From contig JADJZY010000003.1 of assembly GCA_016715505.1 (NCBI GenBank), positions 186,001-250,000 of the forward strand: DNA of 64,000 nucleotides. Direction: 5' to 3'. The notes below the pieces were generated by a model that did no database searches, had not been told where the DNA came from, and was given only the letters and a program-made list of their open reading frames with translations. Below are positions 55,038 to 64,000 of the stretch, one piece after another. The translations under genes and the position numbers were made by a program. This stretch comes from Bacteroidota bacterium (lineage in GTDB: Bacteria > Bacteroidota > Bacteroidia > Chitinophagales > Chitinophagaceae). Numbering within the stretch: position 1 is the first letter of the stretch; the number at the start of each line of letters is the position of its first letter.

Positions 55038-55501
55038 TCACTTCTCACTGGCATCTTCAACTTTGGCGTCATCGTCCAAGGGCTGTACGATAGTACTATC
55101 CCTTGAACGCTTCCTTAAATTTGAAGCGCCAGTGAGATAACCAGCAGCCCCTAAATAGTAAATATTTCGACCCAATTTCTGATTCAATAAAGTGAGGGGC
55201 AAAATATAATTTCCGAATAAACATACATGACAAGATATGCCCATCCATAGGAGTTAGACAATCGCTCAACGAAAACGCCTGTATCATGATGGTTCCAGCC
55301 GATTAAATACAAACTTCTTAAGATGGTCCAAGCAAAGTACATCAGCAAAGTCCATCTGATTATCTTTAAAGAGATATTGAACGGTATTTGACCTTTAGAA
55401 ATTATATGGGTTATCAGGATAAATAGGAGCGCAATCGGAATCGGTCTGATCAGATTGGTTTCGAAAATTTCATTGAAGTATTCGATCATCATTTGTTTCA
55501 T
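55038..55501 (-). CDS. small polytopic membrane protein ending in an attC-like hairpin, one frameshift
   Basis: About 154 codons with four predicted membrane helices (IPIALLFILITHII, WTLLMYFAWTILRSLYLI, YLVMYVYSEIIFLPLTLL, IYYLGAAGYLTG). A T run near 55207 breaks the frame; adding one T gives YSEIIFLPLTLLNQKLGRN and a continuous protein. The last ~35 codons pass through the hairpin at 55043-55140, so the natural stop may have been lost or this tail may be non-coding. No family recognised. Confidence 0.45.
55043..55140 (-). repeat. attC-like long imperfect hairpin, copy 2
   Basis: Arms TCTCACTGGC-AT-CTTCAA (55043-55060) and TTGAAG-C-GCCAGTGAGA (55121-55137) form a 16-bp stem with a small internal asymmetry over a ~60-base loop. 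On the minus strand it is preceded by TATTTAGGGGCTGCTGG, the same leader as copy 1. Arm sequences differ from copy 1, as in attC sites, where structure rather than sequence is conserved. Confidence 0.45.
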
Positions 55502-55649
55502 TCAAAAAGAAGCATCCTTCGCATGCAGCCTAAATTTAAATCCATGTGGAAATCGGCATTTTCCAAATTTTTCTTTTCGACAATATCGTTGAAAACAAAC
55601 ATGGGTAAACGGTTATGTACTTCTTCAGGTCAAATCTATTCACAAATAA

Positions 55650-55678
55650 ACAAAACCCCGGCAAAAATACCGGGGTTG
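55650..55678 (-). terminator. intrinsic terminator after 55699-61566
   Basis: Minus strand: AACCCCGG / CCGGGGTT stem across TATTTTTG, then TTTTGTTTATTTG. Confidence 0.85.
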
Positions 55679-55698
55679 ATTGGGGTTGATAGTTAGGG

Positions 55699-58600
55699 TT
55701 AAGGCGTAACTGCGCCGATAAAATTATTGTTGTTTTGCTCCCAGTATAAGAAGTCTAATCCATCTACGACACCATCTCCGTTTAAGTCGGTTGAATAATA
55801 ACCTGAAGCAAAAATGTTGTTGTCTGTTTCCCATTCATTATAGTCTAATCCGTCAATCACATCATCCTGATTGATATCTCCGCAATACATGGCCCAAATA
55901 CCAGGTCCTACCGATACCTGATTCGATCCAAAAGCCTGAGCAGCAGCCGTAGTAAAATCATAGGTGAGGGATGGGGTCATCACGATAGGATTCGCACTCC
56001 AAAGTTCAACACCGTTGCGATGTTTCAACACGATATAATAACTCTGTCCTAATATGTTTAAGTAGGTTGCAGTCAATGTACCATTCATTAAAATGGGTCG
56101 GATGGTTGTTGATGCTAAAGCATAAGGTGGGGTTGGGTTATGTAATTCAATCGAAATATTGTCGCACTGATTGGGTACGGATGGCGTTTGTCCCTGATTG
56201 ATTAATACAGGCTGCATACTACCTGCACCTGCGTAATAACCTTCCATAAAGGCTTTCACGGTTAAGTTGGTGGCACACAGCGAAACTGTGATGGTTCGGG
56301 TGGATGTGGCAGTGCATCCGTTGGTGGCATTGGTTCCGGTAACGGTATAGGTTGTTGTACTAGCCGGAGATACCGTAATACTTGCTCCGCTCAGGGAACC
56401 GGGTTGCCAGGTATAACTCGATGCACCCGTAGCAGTAATGGTAGTGGAGCTGCCCGTACAAATGGATGTTGAAGTAGCGGATGTATTCACCGTTGGTGCT
56501 GTTTTATTGACATTTACAATCACCACATCCGAAGCGGTACAACCATTGGCAGTCGTGGTAACGGTTACTGTGTAATTCGTGGTAGATGCCGGATTTGCAG
56601 TAGGTTGAGCCACATTGGTGGCCGATAATCCTGAGGCCGGCAACCAGGCATAACTTCGTCCGGCAACTGCGGCTGTTCCTATGGTATTGCTGGGTGTGCT
56701 ACAAGTATTGGTTTTGTCGGCACCGGCATTGGCGGTTGGCGGCGTTTTATTCACGGTTACAATCACCACATCTGTTGCAGTACATCCGTTTGCTGTATTG
56801 GTAACAGTTACGGTGTAATTGGTGGTAGCAGCCGGATTGGCCACAGGTTGCGCCATGGTGCTTGAACTCAGACCGGTGGCTGGTGCCCAACTATAGGTAT
56901 TGCCCACAACAGAAGCCGTGCCAATGGTGTTGCTAGGTGTTGTACAGGTATTGGTTTTATCTACACCGGCATTCGCTGTTGGGGGTGTTTTATTTACGGT
57001 AACGAGTACTGCATCGCTTGCGGTACAACCGGTAGCAGTGGTGGTTGCTGTCACCGTATAGGTTGTGGTTGCAGCCGGATTTGCAATGGGTTGTGCGATA
57101 TTACTTGCCGATAAACCGGTGGCAGGTAACCAATTATAAGTGGTACCGCCAATTGCCGCAGTGCCTATGGAATTGCTAGGTGTTGTACACGTATTGATTT
57201 TGTCGGCACCTGCATTCACAACCGGTACTGGATTCACTGTAATTGTTTTAGTGGCAGTGGTGATACATCCCGTTGCACTTGTTCCGGTAATGGTATAGGT
57301 CGTAGTCGTGGCTGGAGTAAGTACCACTGATGTTCCGCTTAAATTACCCGGTTGCCAGTTGTAAGTAGCTGCACCCGAAGCGGTGAGTGTGGTAGAAGTT
57401 CCTGCGCAAACGGTAGATGCGGAGGCAGATACCGTCGTAATTTGCCATGAATTGGCAGCACTGGTTGTTGCCAAAGCAAATACGCCATAGCTAGTCGTTG
57501 TGCCTGATTGGGTAACGGTACCTAATGCAGCTGTACCGGATGTTCCTGTGTATCCTAAATTATTCCATTGCGTGCCATTCCAGCGTGCCACGGCCATTCC
57601 GGGTAGACTACCAATCACCGAATTGGCACATGGAATACTCCAACCTAAAGAAACAGTTTCAGAATTGATACCTGCAATTTGATTTAATGTCCAGTAATGA
57701 TATGGCGCTATTTGTAATAATGCGGCATCTTTTGATGTAACATTGTAGCCATCATCACTTGGATGTTTTAAAATAATACAAGCTTGAAAAGAATCGGTTG
57801 CTAAAGCAGGTGCTGTTATTGCCAAAGGATGATAACCGATGCCATTCCCCAAAGGGAAAGTAAAAATATCATTCCCTGCTTTTGTAACACAACCTATTAC
57901 ATGACTATTATCTGAAGCACTATTATGATTGATATTATCAGGAAAAATTAGTGGGTTTGATGTTGTCGAATTAATATAGCCTGTTAAAAATGCACATGAA
58001 GTGGTAATCCTCACGGGTTTATTTAAGGTTACTCTGGCAGCCGCCGATTTATTCAAAATCATTTTCTGAATATCGATGGCACCTGTTCCTAATTGATCAA
58101 TGTTGGTATTAGTGCTTCCAATAAATTTAATCAACTCGGTATTAATGGGTAATGCTGCTGAATTATTCAGTACAAAATTTCCAGCATAAGAGTTTGTATC
58201 AGCAGTACCTATGTTCATTGCACCATTTAAACGAGTGTAAGTAACATTTCCCAAATAAGTACTACCGCTATTCACGGCAGTACCATCATTAAAAATATTT
58301 GACCCATTTATGATGATATTACTGGTTCCATTTATTGTATTGTTTCGAAAACTCGTAATGTATCCGCCAGTATAGGTTACATCATCAGCCCATGAAAAAT
58401 TTCCGGTTATTTGGTTATTATGAAAATAGGCAAATTGATTCGCATATCCCAAGAAACTGAAGGATGTAACTAACAATGAATCTTGTTGTATATCGGGTGC
58501 CAGTGTGGTTGAAACTGAAATACTTCCGCCGTTGGTCAGGTTTTGGATCCGACTCATGGAAAAAGCACTTGACAGATTTTGCGTTACATTCATATTAATG

Positions 58601-61566
58601 GTTCCTGCAATACTTGTCTTTGTTGCAAGTGTACCTAAATCAGAGCCCCCGGCATTATTTTTAGTATAAGAAAAGTTACCGCCAATGGTTGCACCATTTC
58701 CAAACAAACTGGTATAACCCCCTATTGTTCTATTTACTGTTAGATTACCTGTATAAATTGTTTTAGAATTTACACTGGTGTATAAAGAGCCGCTTCCATT
58801 GCAATTATAGGTTACATTCCCATTAAATGTATTGGGCAATGCAGAATTGGACTCCAAAAAAGTATTGGTGCCAAGAATCGTTATGGTAGAGTTGCCGTTA
58901 ATGGTGCTATTTCGAAATTGTGTATTGAATCCACCAGTATAACTTGCAGAATCGCTCCAAGTTAAATTTCCGGTCAGCTGATTATTATAGAAATAGGCAA
59001 ATTGATTCGCATATCCTGTGAGACTAAAGGATGTAACTAATAGAGAATCCTGTTGAATATCTGGCGCCTGTATATTTAGAATAGAAGGACTTCCTCCATT
59101 GGTCAGGTTTTGAATTCGACTCAATGAAAAAGGGCTGGTGAGGTTTTGCGTTACATTCAAATTGATGGTTCCGCCTATGCTGGTTTTGCTTGAAAGGGTT
59201 CCTAGATCTGATCCACCTCCGGCATTTTTTGTATAGGAGAAATTACCTGAAATAGTTGCCGCATTTCCAAACAAGCTGGTATAACCTGCGGCTGTTCGGT
59301 TTACAGTATAGTTGCCATTAATTATTGATTTGCCCTGATAACTTGTATAAACATTGCCGGAACCTGCAATGTTAAACGTTAAATTACCATTGTACAAATT
59401 GGCTTGGGTAATGGCTTCATAAACATGATTGGTACCATTGCTATTAACCACCGTATTCCCTGTGATGGTATTATTTCTCATCTGCGTATTGTAACCACCG
59501 GTATACCCAGCCGCATCTGTCAGCGTTAAATTACCTGTTAATTGATTATTATACAAGTATAAATAATTACTACCGCCATATCCATTCACGGTAAATGAAG
59601 TAACCAAGAGTGAATCTTGCTGAATATTAGGTGCTTGGGTATTCGTAATAGAAACACTACCGCCATTGGTTAAATTTTGGATACGTGACAATGAAAAAAC
59701 GTCGGCTGTAGTTTGCGTAATATTAATACTGAAGGTACCACCTACACTCGTCTTACTGCCTAATGTTCCTAAATCAGAGCCACCGGCTGCATTTTTTGTA
59801 AATGAAAAATTACCTGTAATGTTGGCTGCATTGCCAAACAAACTTGTATAACCTGCTGCACTTCGATTAACCGTATAATTACCAGTAATGGTTGACTTGC
59901 CCTGATAACTTGTGTAAAAATTGCCATTCCCAAAAATATCTATCGTTAAATTGCCATTATAGGTATTGGCAAGTTGGTATGCCTCATAAAACGCATTAAC
60001 ACTAGTGGTAGTATAGGATTTAAAATTTGTATTACCAGTAATGGTACTATTTCTAATTCTGGTGTCATAACCGCTGGTATAACTTGTACTGTCGGCAATG
60101 GTAAGGTGACCTGTAAGCTGGTTATTTAAAAAATACCCATAAGCACTGCCTCTGTAAGATACGATGTTTAAGGAATCTACCTTTAAGCTATCGCTTTGCA
60201 CATCAAAGCCTCTGGAGTTATGTACATTAATTTTTCCACCCGGTGTTTGATTGATCAAACGATACATTTCGAATCGACCAATCGGCGAAAGGTTCACATT
60301 CATGTTCACGGTGCCTGAAATAGAAGTTAGATTGGTTATGTTCCCTAAATCATTATCGCCACTCGCGGTATTGTTATACGTAAAATTACCATTGATGGTT
60401 GCGCCGGCCAGAAAGACACGCGTATAACCTGCCACTGTTCTATTAACAGTAAGATTACCATTATAAGTTGACTTAGAACCATGACTCAAGTAAAGAGGAG
60501 CAACTCCCTGCATGTTAATCACCGTATTGCCATTGAAAGTATTTGCTTGCCCGGCACTTTGCGCTTCATAAAAAGGGCTGCTTCCTTTAATGGTCACTGT
60601 GGTATTTCCAGTAATGGTGTTCAGTCGGAAATACGTTTCATACCCGGTACTATAGGCTATATCATCTTCAATAATAATATTCCCATCCAATTTATTTGAC
60701 AGAAAGTATGCATAGGCATTGCCCTCATAACCTTGCATGGTAAAGGTCGTAACTTTCAAGGTATCATTTTGGATATTGGGGGCTATCGAATTTTGAATAT
60801 TGATGGTTCCTCCAGTGGTTGCATTCTTCATACGAAACATTGTAAAACTATTGGGTGTTGGATAAGTAGCTTGGAGGGTTATAGTACCGCCAATGCTTGT
60901 GTTCGCTGAAGAAAAGCCTAAACTTGTCGCACCACCCACCGTATTTTGATAATTGAAATTGCCTGTTACATTTCCACCGGTACTGAAAAGGCTTGTGCTG
61001 CCTGCAACTGTTCTATTCACATTCAAATTGCCATTAAATTGAGAGGCCGTTGATGCCGAAAAGGTGGCATTTAATCCACTATTGATATTATAGGTACAAT
61101 TGCCATTATAGGTATTGGCCGTAGTTCCTTCAGAGAAATTATCACTTCCCGTTAGATTGATGGTGACATGGTCGTTAAAAACATTGCCATTGATTTGGGT
61201 AAAATATCCTCCTGTTGGCGTGGCAATATTCAACACAATATCCGTTGCCGCATTTGTATTGATCCAGGTAATATTGTTAAAAACATTGTAGTTCGATGTT
61301 GTACCGGTTACTGTTAATGTAAACCCATTCACATCCAGGGTATCACCCGAACCGCTCAGAAAAGCAGCCACCGTTGTGTTGGCCTGAAGTTTGGGGTTAT
61401 TGGTTGAGGCATTGATGATGACCACTGAACCTGGTCCGGGTACTGAATTCGGAGTCCAGTTAAGCGGGTTGGTCCATACGTTGCTGGCAGACCCAGTCCA
61501 GATTTGGGCATCCATCGAATGAGCACCTATTACAAGAAGAAATAGGAGGAGAAATTTTTGTTGCAT
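55699..61566 (-). CDS. giant secreted protein with ~190-residue repeats, Ig-like domains and dockerin-like tail
   Basis: 1,955 residues in one frame. Signal peptide MQQKFLLLFLLVIGAHSMDA, then WTGSASNVWTNPLNWTPNSV, a start common in beta-helix adhesins. Next come about six Asn/Thr/Gly-rich repeats of ~190 residues (NGNLTVNRTVAGYTSLFG, NFSYTKNAGGGSDLGTL, LSRIQNLTNGGS, DIQQDSLLVTSF, YNNQLTGNL), spaced ~565-578 bases at the DNA level. A jelly-roll-like region (FPLGNGIGYHPLAI), five Ig-like domains (TYTVTATTTATGCTASDAV) and the shared tail (GYYAGAG ... VELWSANP ... GDINQDDVIDGLD, DLNGDGVVDGLD) follow. The repeats look like a beta-solenoid stalk. ATG 61566 is preferred over the longer frame start at 61593 because the signal peptide begins there. 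Probably a surface adhesin. Confidence 0.85.
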   Translation of the reverse strand: MQQKFLLLFLLVIGAHSMDAQIWTGSASNVWTNPLNWTPNSVPGPGSVVIINASTNNPKLQANTTVAAFLSGSGDTLDVNGFTLTVTGTTSNYNVFNNITWINTNAATDIVLNIATPTGGYFTQINGNVFNDHVTINLTGSDNFSEGTTANTYNGNCTYNINSGLNATFSASTASQFNGNLNVNRTVAGSTSLFSTGGNVTGNFNYQNTVGGATSLGFSSANTSIGGTITLQATYPTPNSFTMFRMKNATTGGTINIQNSIAPNIQNDTLKVTTFTMQGYEGNAYAYFLSNKLDGNIIIEDDIAYSTGYETYFRLNTITGNTTVTIKGSSPFYEAQSAGQANTFNGNTVINMQGVAPLYLSHGSKSTYNGNLTVNRTVAGYTRVFLAGATINGNFTYNNTASGDNDLGNITNLTSISGTVNMNVNLSPIGRFEMYRLINQTPGGKINVHNSRGFDVQSDSLKVDSLNIVSYRGSAYGYFLNNQLTGHLTIADSTSYTSGYDTRIRNSTITGNTNFKSYTTTSVNAFYEAYQLANTYNGNLTIDIFGNGNFYTSYQGKSTITGNYTVNRSAAGYTSLFGNAANITGNFSFTKNAAGGSDLGTLGSKTSVGGTFSINITQTTADVFSLSRIQNLTNGGSVSITNTQAPNIQQDSLLVTSFTVNGYGGSNYLYLYNNQLTGNLTLTDAAGYTGGYNTQMRNNTITGNTVVNSNGTNHVYEAITQANLYNGNLTFNIAGSGNVYTSYQGKSIINGNYTVNRTAAGYTSLFGNAATISGNFSYTKNAGGGSDLGTLSSKTSIGGTINLNVTQNLTSPFSLSRIQNLTNGGSPSILNIQAPDIQQDSLLVTSFSLTGYANQFAYFYNNQLTGNLTWSDSASYTGGFNTQFRNSTINGNSTITILGTNTFLESNSALPNTFNGNVTYNCNGSGSLYTSVNSKTIYTGNLTVNRTIGGYTSLFGNGATIGGNFSYTKNNAGGSDLGTLATKTSIAGTINMNVTQNLSSAFSMSRIQNLTNGGSISVSTTLAPDIQQDSLLVTSFSFLGYANQFAYFHNNQITGNFSWADDVTYTGGYITSFRNNTINGTSNIIINGSNIFNDGTAVNSGSTYLGNVTYTRLNGAMNIGTADTNSYAGNFVLNNSAALPINTELIKFIGSTNTNIDQLGTGAIDIQKMILNKSAAARVTLNKPVRITTSCAFLTGYINSTTSNPLIFPDNINHNSASDNSHVIGCVTKAGNDIFTFPLGNGIGYHPLAITAPALATDSFQACIILKHPSDDGYNVTSKDAALLQIAPYHYWTLNQIAGINSETVSLGWSIPCANSVIGSLPGMAVARWNGTQWNNLGYTGTSGTAALGTVTQSGTTTSYGVFALATTSAANSWQITTVSASASTVCAGTSTTLTASGAATYNWQPGNLSGTSVVLTPATTTTYTITGTSATGCITTATKTITVNPVPVVNAGADKINTCTTPSNSIGTAAIGGTTYNWLPATGLSASNIAQPIANPAATTTYTVTATTTATGCTASDAVLVTVNKTPPTANAGVDKTNTCTTPSNTIGTASVVGNTYSWAPATGLSSSTMAQPVANPAATTNYTVTVTNTANGCTATDVVIVTVNKTPPTANAGADKTNTCSTPSNTIGTAAVAGRSYAWLPASGLSATNVAQPTANPASTTNYTVTVTTTANGCTASDVVIVNVNKTAPTVNTSATSTSICTGSSTTITATGASSYTWQPGSLSGASITVSPASTTTYTVTGTNATNGCTATSTRTITVSLCATNLTVKAFMEGYYAGAGSMQPVLINQGQTPSVPNQCDNISIELHNPTPPYALASTTIRPILMNGTLTATYLNILGQSYYIVLKHRNGVELWSANPIVMTPSLTYDFTTAAAQAFGSNQVSVGPGIWAMYCGDINQDDVIDGLDYNEWETDNNIFASGYYSTDLNGDGVVDGLDFLYWEQNNNNFIGAVTP

Positions 61567-61710
61567 AGCAGATTGGTTTATGATTGTATTCAATTGTTGA
61601 TTGTATTTCGATGTACAAAAATCTCTCTAAGCCTTTCGCTTATCAATACTCAATTTGTAGTATCACGGGTATTTTCGGTATATCAGGGCCATTTAATGAG
61701 GTCAGGCGAT

Positions 61711-61718
61711 TATCTTTG
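61711..61718 (+). promoter_or_regulatory. -7 box TATCTTTG upstream of sensor kinase
   Basis: Full TAnnTTTG match 32 bases before ATG 61750. A -33 element is not evident. Confidence 0.5.
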
Positions 61719-61749
61719 AATCACTCAAGTTCCTACCAATCAATTCTTT

Positions 61750-63669
61750 ATGAAAAAGTTTCGCCTACTGCTTTTTTTTATTTTTATCGGTATACTGATG
61801 CCTCAAGTGCATGCTCAAACCCGTCGAATAGATAGTTTGAGGAATATTGCGGCAAATAACACGGGTAATATTCGCAAGGCAGCCCTGATGCATTTGTGTG
61901 AACAAAATTTTTCTTTGTCGGGCGACAGCTTAGCACGATATGCCAATGAAGGGATGAAAATGTGCAAAGCAGGAGAGCTCAATTATTTTCGGTTTAAAAC
62001 TTTTTATTCCATGTATCTGATGAAATCTGATCGGAGTAAAGAAGCCCTGGTATGGATGGATAGTGTGCAGCATGAATTTCGTGTAAAGAATCAATCGGAG
62101 CCTATTCCCGGCGAAATGTATTTGTATCAGGCCATTGCACAAATTCGAAATAACGCTTATACTGAAGCCATTCAAACGGCTTTAAAAATGATCAATGAAG
62201 CCGAACCGCGTAAAGATACATTAACGATACTGCGGGCATTTAATGTAATGGGTTGGGCCAATATGGAACTCGAAAATGAAGTGGAAGCCATGAAGTGGCT
62301 ACGTAAAGGAATAAACTACACACGCAATGAAGCGATGCTTGAACAGGTAGCCGCTTTGTTTACCAATATGGCCTCTTGTCATAAAGTTCGTAAAGAGGAA
62401 GACTCTGCTATGCTGGCCATCAACCGGGGTATTCAATATGCCAAGAATGCCGAAAATTTAACCTTGCATGCCAATGGACTCAATATACGTGCCGGCATCT
62501 ATTCCCGCCTTCAAAAACAGCAGGAAGCGCTGGCCGATTTGGAAGCTGCTCTCCTCATCCGAAAAAAAGTGGGTGATTTGTATTATATCATTTCAGATAT
62601 GGGTTTATTGGCCCACTATTATGCCTATGTAGGTCAGGGATTAAAAGGGGTTGAAATGGCGAAACAAGGGATTGCGCTTGCCCAAAAATCGGGAAATACC
62701 TACAAGATGATTTACTTAAAAAAGGGTTTGGCTAATTGCTACGAAGCAGCCGGTATGCATCAGGAACGTGCAGATGTTTTGGTGGATGTCATTCATCTAA
62801 AAGATTCTATTTACGAAAAAAATACCGCCGACTCCATCATGGCCATTAAATCAAAATATGAATTGCAAAAAAAGGAGAACATCATCATCAAACAAAAACA
62901 TACCCTGATGCAGAACAGGTATTTTACCATTGCATCCATAGCTGCATTTTTATTAGGGTCCATCATTGTTTGGTTGGCTTACCGCAATATTAAGCATGTG
63001 CAAAAACGCCGAATGGAACAACTGTTGGCGCAGGAAAAAGTACATGCTATTGTGGCTGTTCAACAGGCCGAGGAAAAGGAAAGAAAAAGAATTGCCGCCG
63101 ATTTGCATGATCATCTCGGATCGTATGCGGCCGCCATCTCTTCCAATATTAAATACCTCAAGGATCAGCAAACGGTACCTTCTGAAAAAATCATTGCACA
63201 ACTCGAAGAAAATGCGCAAGGGATGGTCACTCAATTGAGCGACTCGATTTGGGTATTAAAAAATGAACATTTGCAGTTGACCAAAATGGTGGATCGGTTT
63301 AAATCATGGGTGCAACGATTGATCCAAAATTATCCGGAGGTAAAATACTACTACCACGAGGAGATTCAATATGATGCCGAAATGCAGCCGGCCAGAATTT
63401 TAAATCTGTTTCTGATTCTAAAAGAATGTCTCACCAATGCGCTCAAACATAGTGGTTGCCATGAAGTCAAAATCAATGTTGAAAGTATTTCTTCCATTTT
63501 AATTACTTTAGAAGATGATGGCAAAGGCTTTGATCCGGCCGATGAAAAAGGTGGAAGCGGTTTGCAAAATATTCAGGCCAGAGCCGCTGAGTCGGGTTTT
63601 CAAGTGAAATGGGAGCGCATTGCACTTGGCGGAACTCGGGTGAGTATTTTGGCCCCTACTACAAATTGA
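61750..63669 (+). CDS. TPR-containing sensor histidine kinase (HisKA_3 type)
   Basis: 639-residue intact two-component sensor. Order: signal peptide (LLLFFIFIGILMPQVHAQ); periplasmic TPR-like repeats, residues ~30-350; a transmembrane helix, ~391-411 (FTIASIAAFLLGSIIVWLAY); a basic coiled linker; the HisKA_3 dimerisation helix with phospho-acceptor His in RIAADLHDHLGSY (about H453); and a HATPase_c domain with N-box LKECLTNALKHSG, G1 DDGKGFDP and G2 GGSGLQNI. HisKA_3 kinases pair with NarL- or LytTR-type regulators, and such a regulator starts 38 bases downstream. The periplasmic TPR domain suggests sensing by protein-protein contact. Its divergent neighbour is the giant adhesin gene 55699-61566, a possible target, but this is inference. 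Confidence 0.9.
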   Translation: MKKFRLLLFFIFIGILMPQVHAQTRRIDSLRNIAANNTGNIRKAALMHLCEQNFSLSGDSLARYANEGMKMCKAGELNYFRFKTFYSMYLMKSDRSKEALVWMDSVQHEFRVKNQSEPIPGEMYLYQAIAQIRNNAYTEAIQTALKMINEAEPRKDTLTILRAFNVMGWANMELENEVEAMKWLRKGINYTRNEAMLEQVAALFTNMASCHKVRKEEDSAMLAINRGIQYAKNAENLTLHANGLNIRAGIYSRLQKQQEALADLEAALLIRKKVGDLYYIISDMGLLAHYYAYVGQGLKGVEMAKQGIALAQKSGNTYKMIYLKKGLANCYEAAGMHQERADVLVDVIHLKDSIYEKNTADSIMAIKSKYELQKKENIIIKQKHTLMQNRYFTIASIAAFLLGSIIVWLAYRNIKHVQKRRMEQLLAQEKVHAIVAVQQAEEKERKRIAADLHDHLGSYAAAISSNIKYLKDQQTVPSEKIIAQLEENAQGMVTQLSDSIWVLKNEHLQLTKMVDRFKSWVQRLIQNYPEVKYYYHEEIQYDAEMQPARILNLFLILKECLTNALKHSGCHEVKINVESISSILITLEDDGKGFDPADEKGGSGLQNIQARAAESGFQVKWERIALGGTRVSILAPTTN

Positions 63670-63707
63670 GTATAACATCATTTTTTTACAACCAATAAAT
63701 TTGTATT

Positions 63708-64000
63708 GTGCAGCACACCGACCTCATCCGAATCGCCCTGGTAGAAGACAATACCGTCAACCGAAATAGTTTTATTCAAAAAATTGCTCATTTTAATGAT
63801 CTTGACTTGGTGATTAATGCCAAGCATGGGCACGAGTTTTGGAAGCGATTAAAAATTTACCGGCCCATCTGATGCCTCAAGTGGTATTTATGGATATTGA
63901 AATGCCGATGTTAAATGGCATTGATACCATACGTTTAGCCAAACCACTTCATGAGGATATTCATTTTATCATTCTTACTGTATTCGAAGACGATGAAAAT
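63708..64000 (+). CDS. response regulator receiver domain (partial, frameshifted)
   Basis: Partner of the kinase just upstream. GTG start at 63708 gives VQHTDLIRIALVEDNTVNRN, with the acidic pocket EDN, then a frame change near 63838 (a G missing before TTTTGG). After correction it reads EVLEAIKNLPAHLMPQVVFM and DIEMPMLNGIDTIRLA, with phospho-acceptor Asp in FMDIEMPMLNG and the Thr switch in FIILTVFEDDEN. The window ends inside the receiver domain, so the output domain is unknown. There is no ATG in frame near the start; GTG is the best choice. Confidence 0.8.

Overview
The window reads as a chromosome segment from a Bacteroidota bacterium, probably of the Chitinophagia/Saprospiria type. The evidence is type IX secretion C-terminal domains (one type A, one type B), SprB-like repeats, Cys-containing Ig-like tandem domains, a YfhO-family protein, and several TAnnTTTG -7 promoter elements. 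Species cannot be fixed from sequence alone. A striking technical property is that about half of the larger genes are broken by single-base shifts, mostly beside homopolymer runs. I therefore annotate whole genes across these shifts and treat them mainly as probable read or assembly errors.

Bases 1-6536 hold a minus-strand, tightly packed surface-polysaccharide/lipid operon: YfhO-like membrane protein, DPM1/ArnC-like glycosyltransferase, hexapeptide acyltransferase, WecE-type sugar aminotransferase, methyltransferase and a UbiA-type prenyltransferase. Bases 6540-9600 are a gene-poor, repeat-rich stretch with a broken REP-associated tyrosine transposase (RAYT) and a family of hairpins whose stems differ but whose loops are usually TGT/ACA. 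Bases 9600-19260 are ordinary: a GT39-type glycosyltransferase, tRNA-Phe followed by a tandem array of tRNA-tail/terminator units, RecQ, a TPR protein, CreD and a coiled-coil methyltransferase.

Bases 19462-61600 are dominated by giant secreted proteins of about 1,700-2,100 residues. Two are tandem paralogous M4 (thermolysin-family) metalloproteases with duplicated promoter regions and terminators. The others are a LamG-repeat protein with a type A sorting domain, a beta-helix protein, an AEFFFDTDPG/Ig/SprB-repeat protein, an IgGFc-binding/C-type-lectin/Ig protein with a type B sorting domain, and a 190-residue-repeat protein. Four of the giants (both proteases, 41313-47534 and 55699-61566) lack recognisable type A or B signals. 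They end instead in the same ~200-residue module: a beta-rich GYYxGAG domain followed by a dockerin-like pair of calcium loops. This shared tail is the best candidate in the window for an under-described sorting or surface-assembly system.

A second RAYT-hairpin cluster lies at 32.2-33.6 kb. Two attC-like long hairpins with a common leader flank a small accessory region at 53.8-55.1 kb. The window ends with a TPR sensor histidine kinase and the start of its response regulator.
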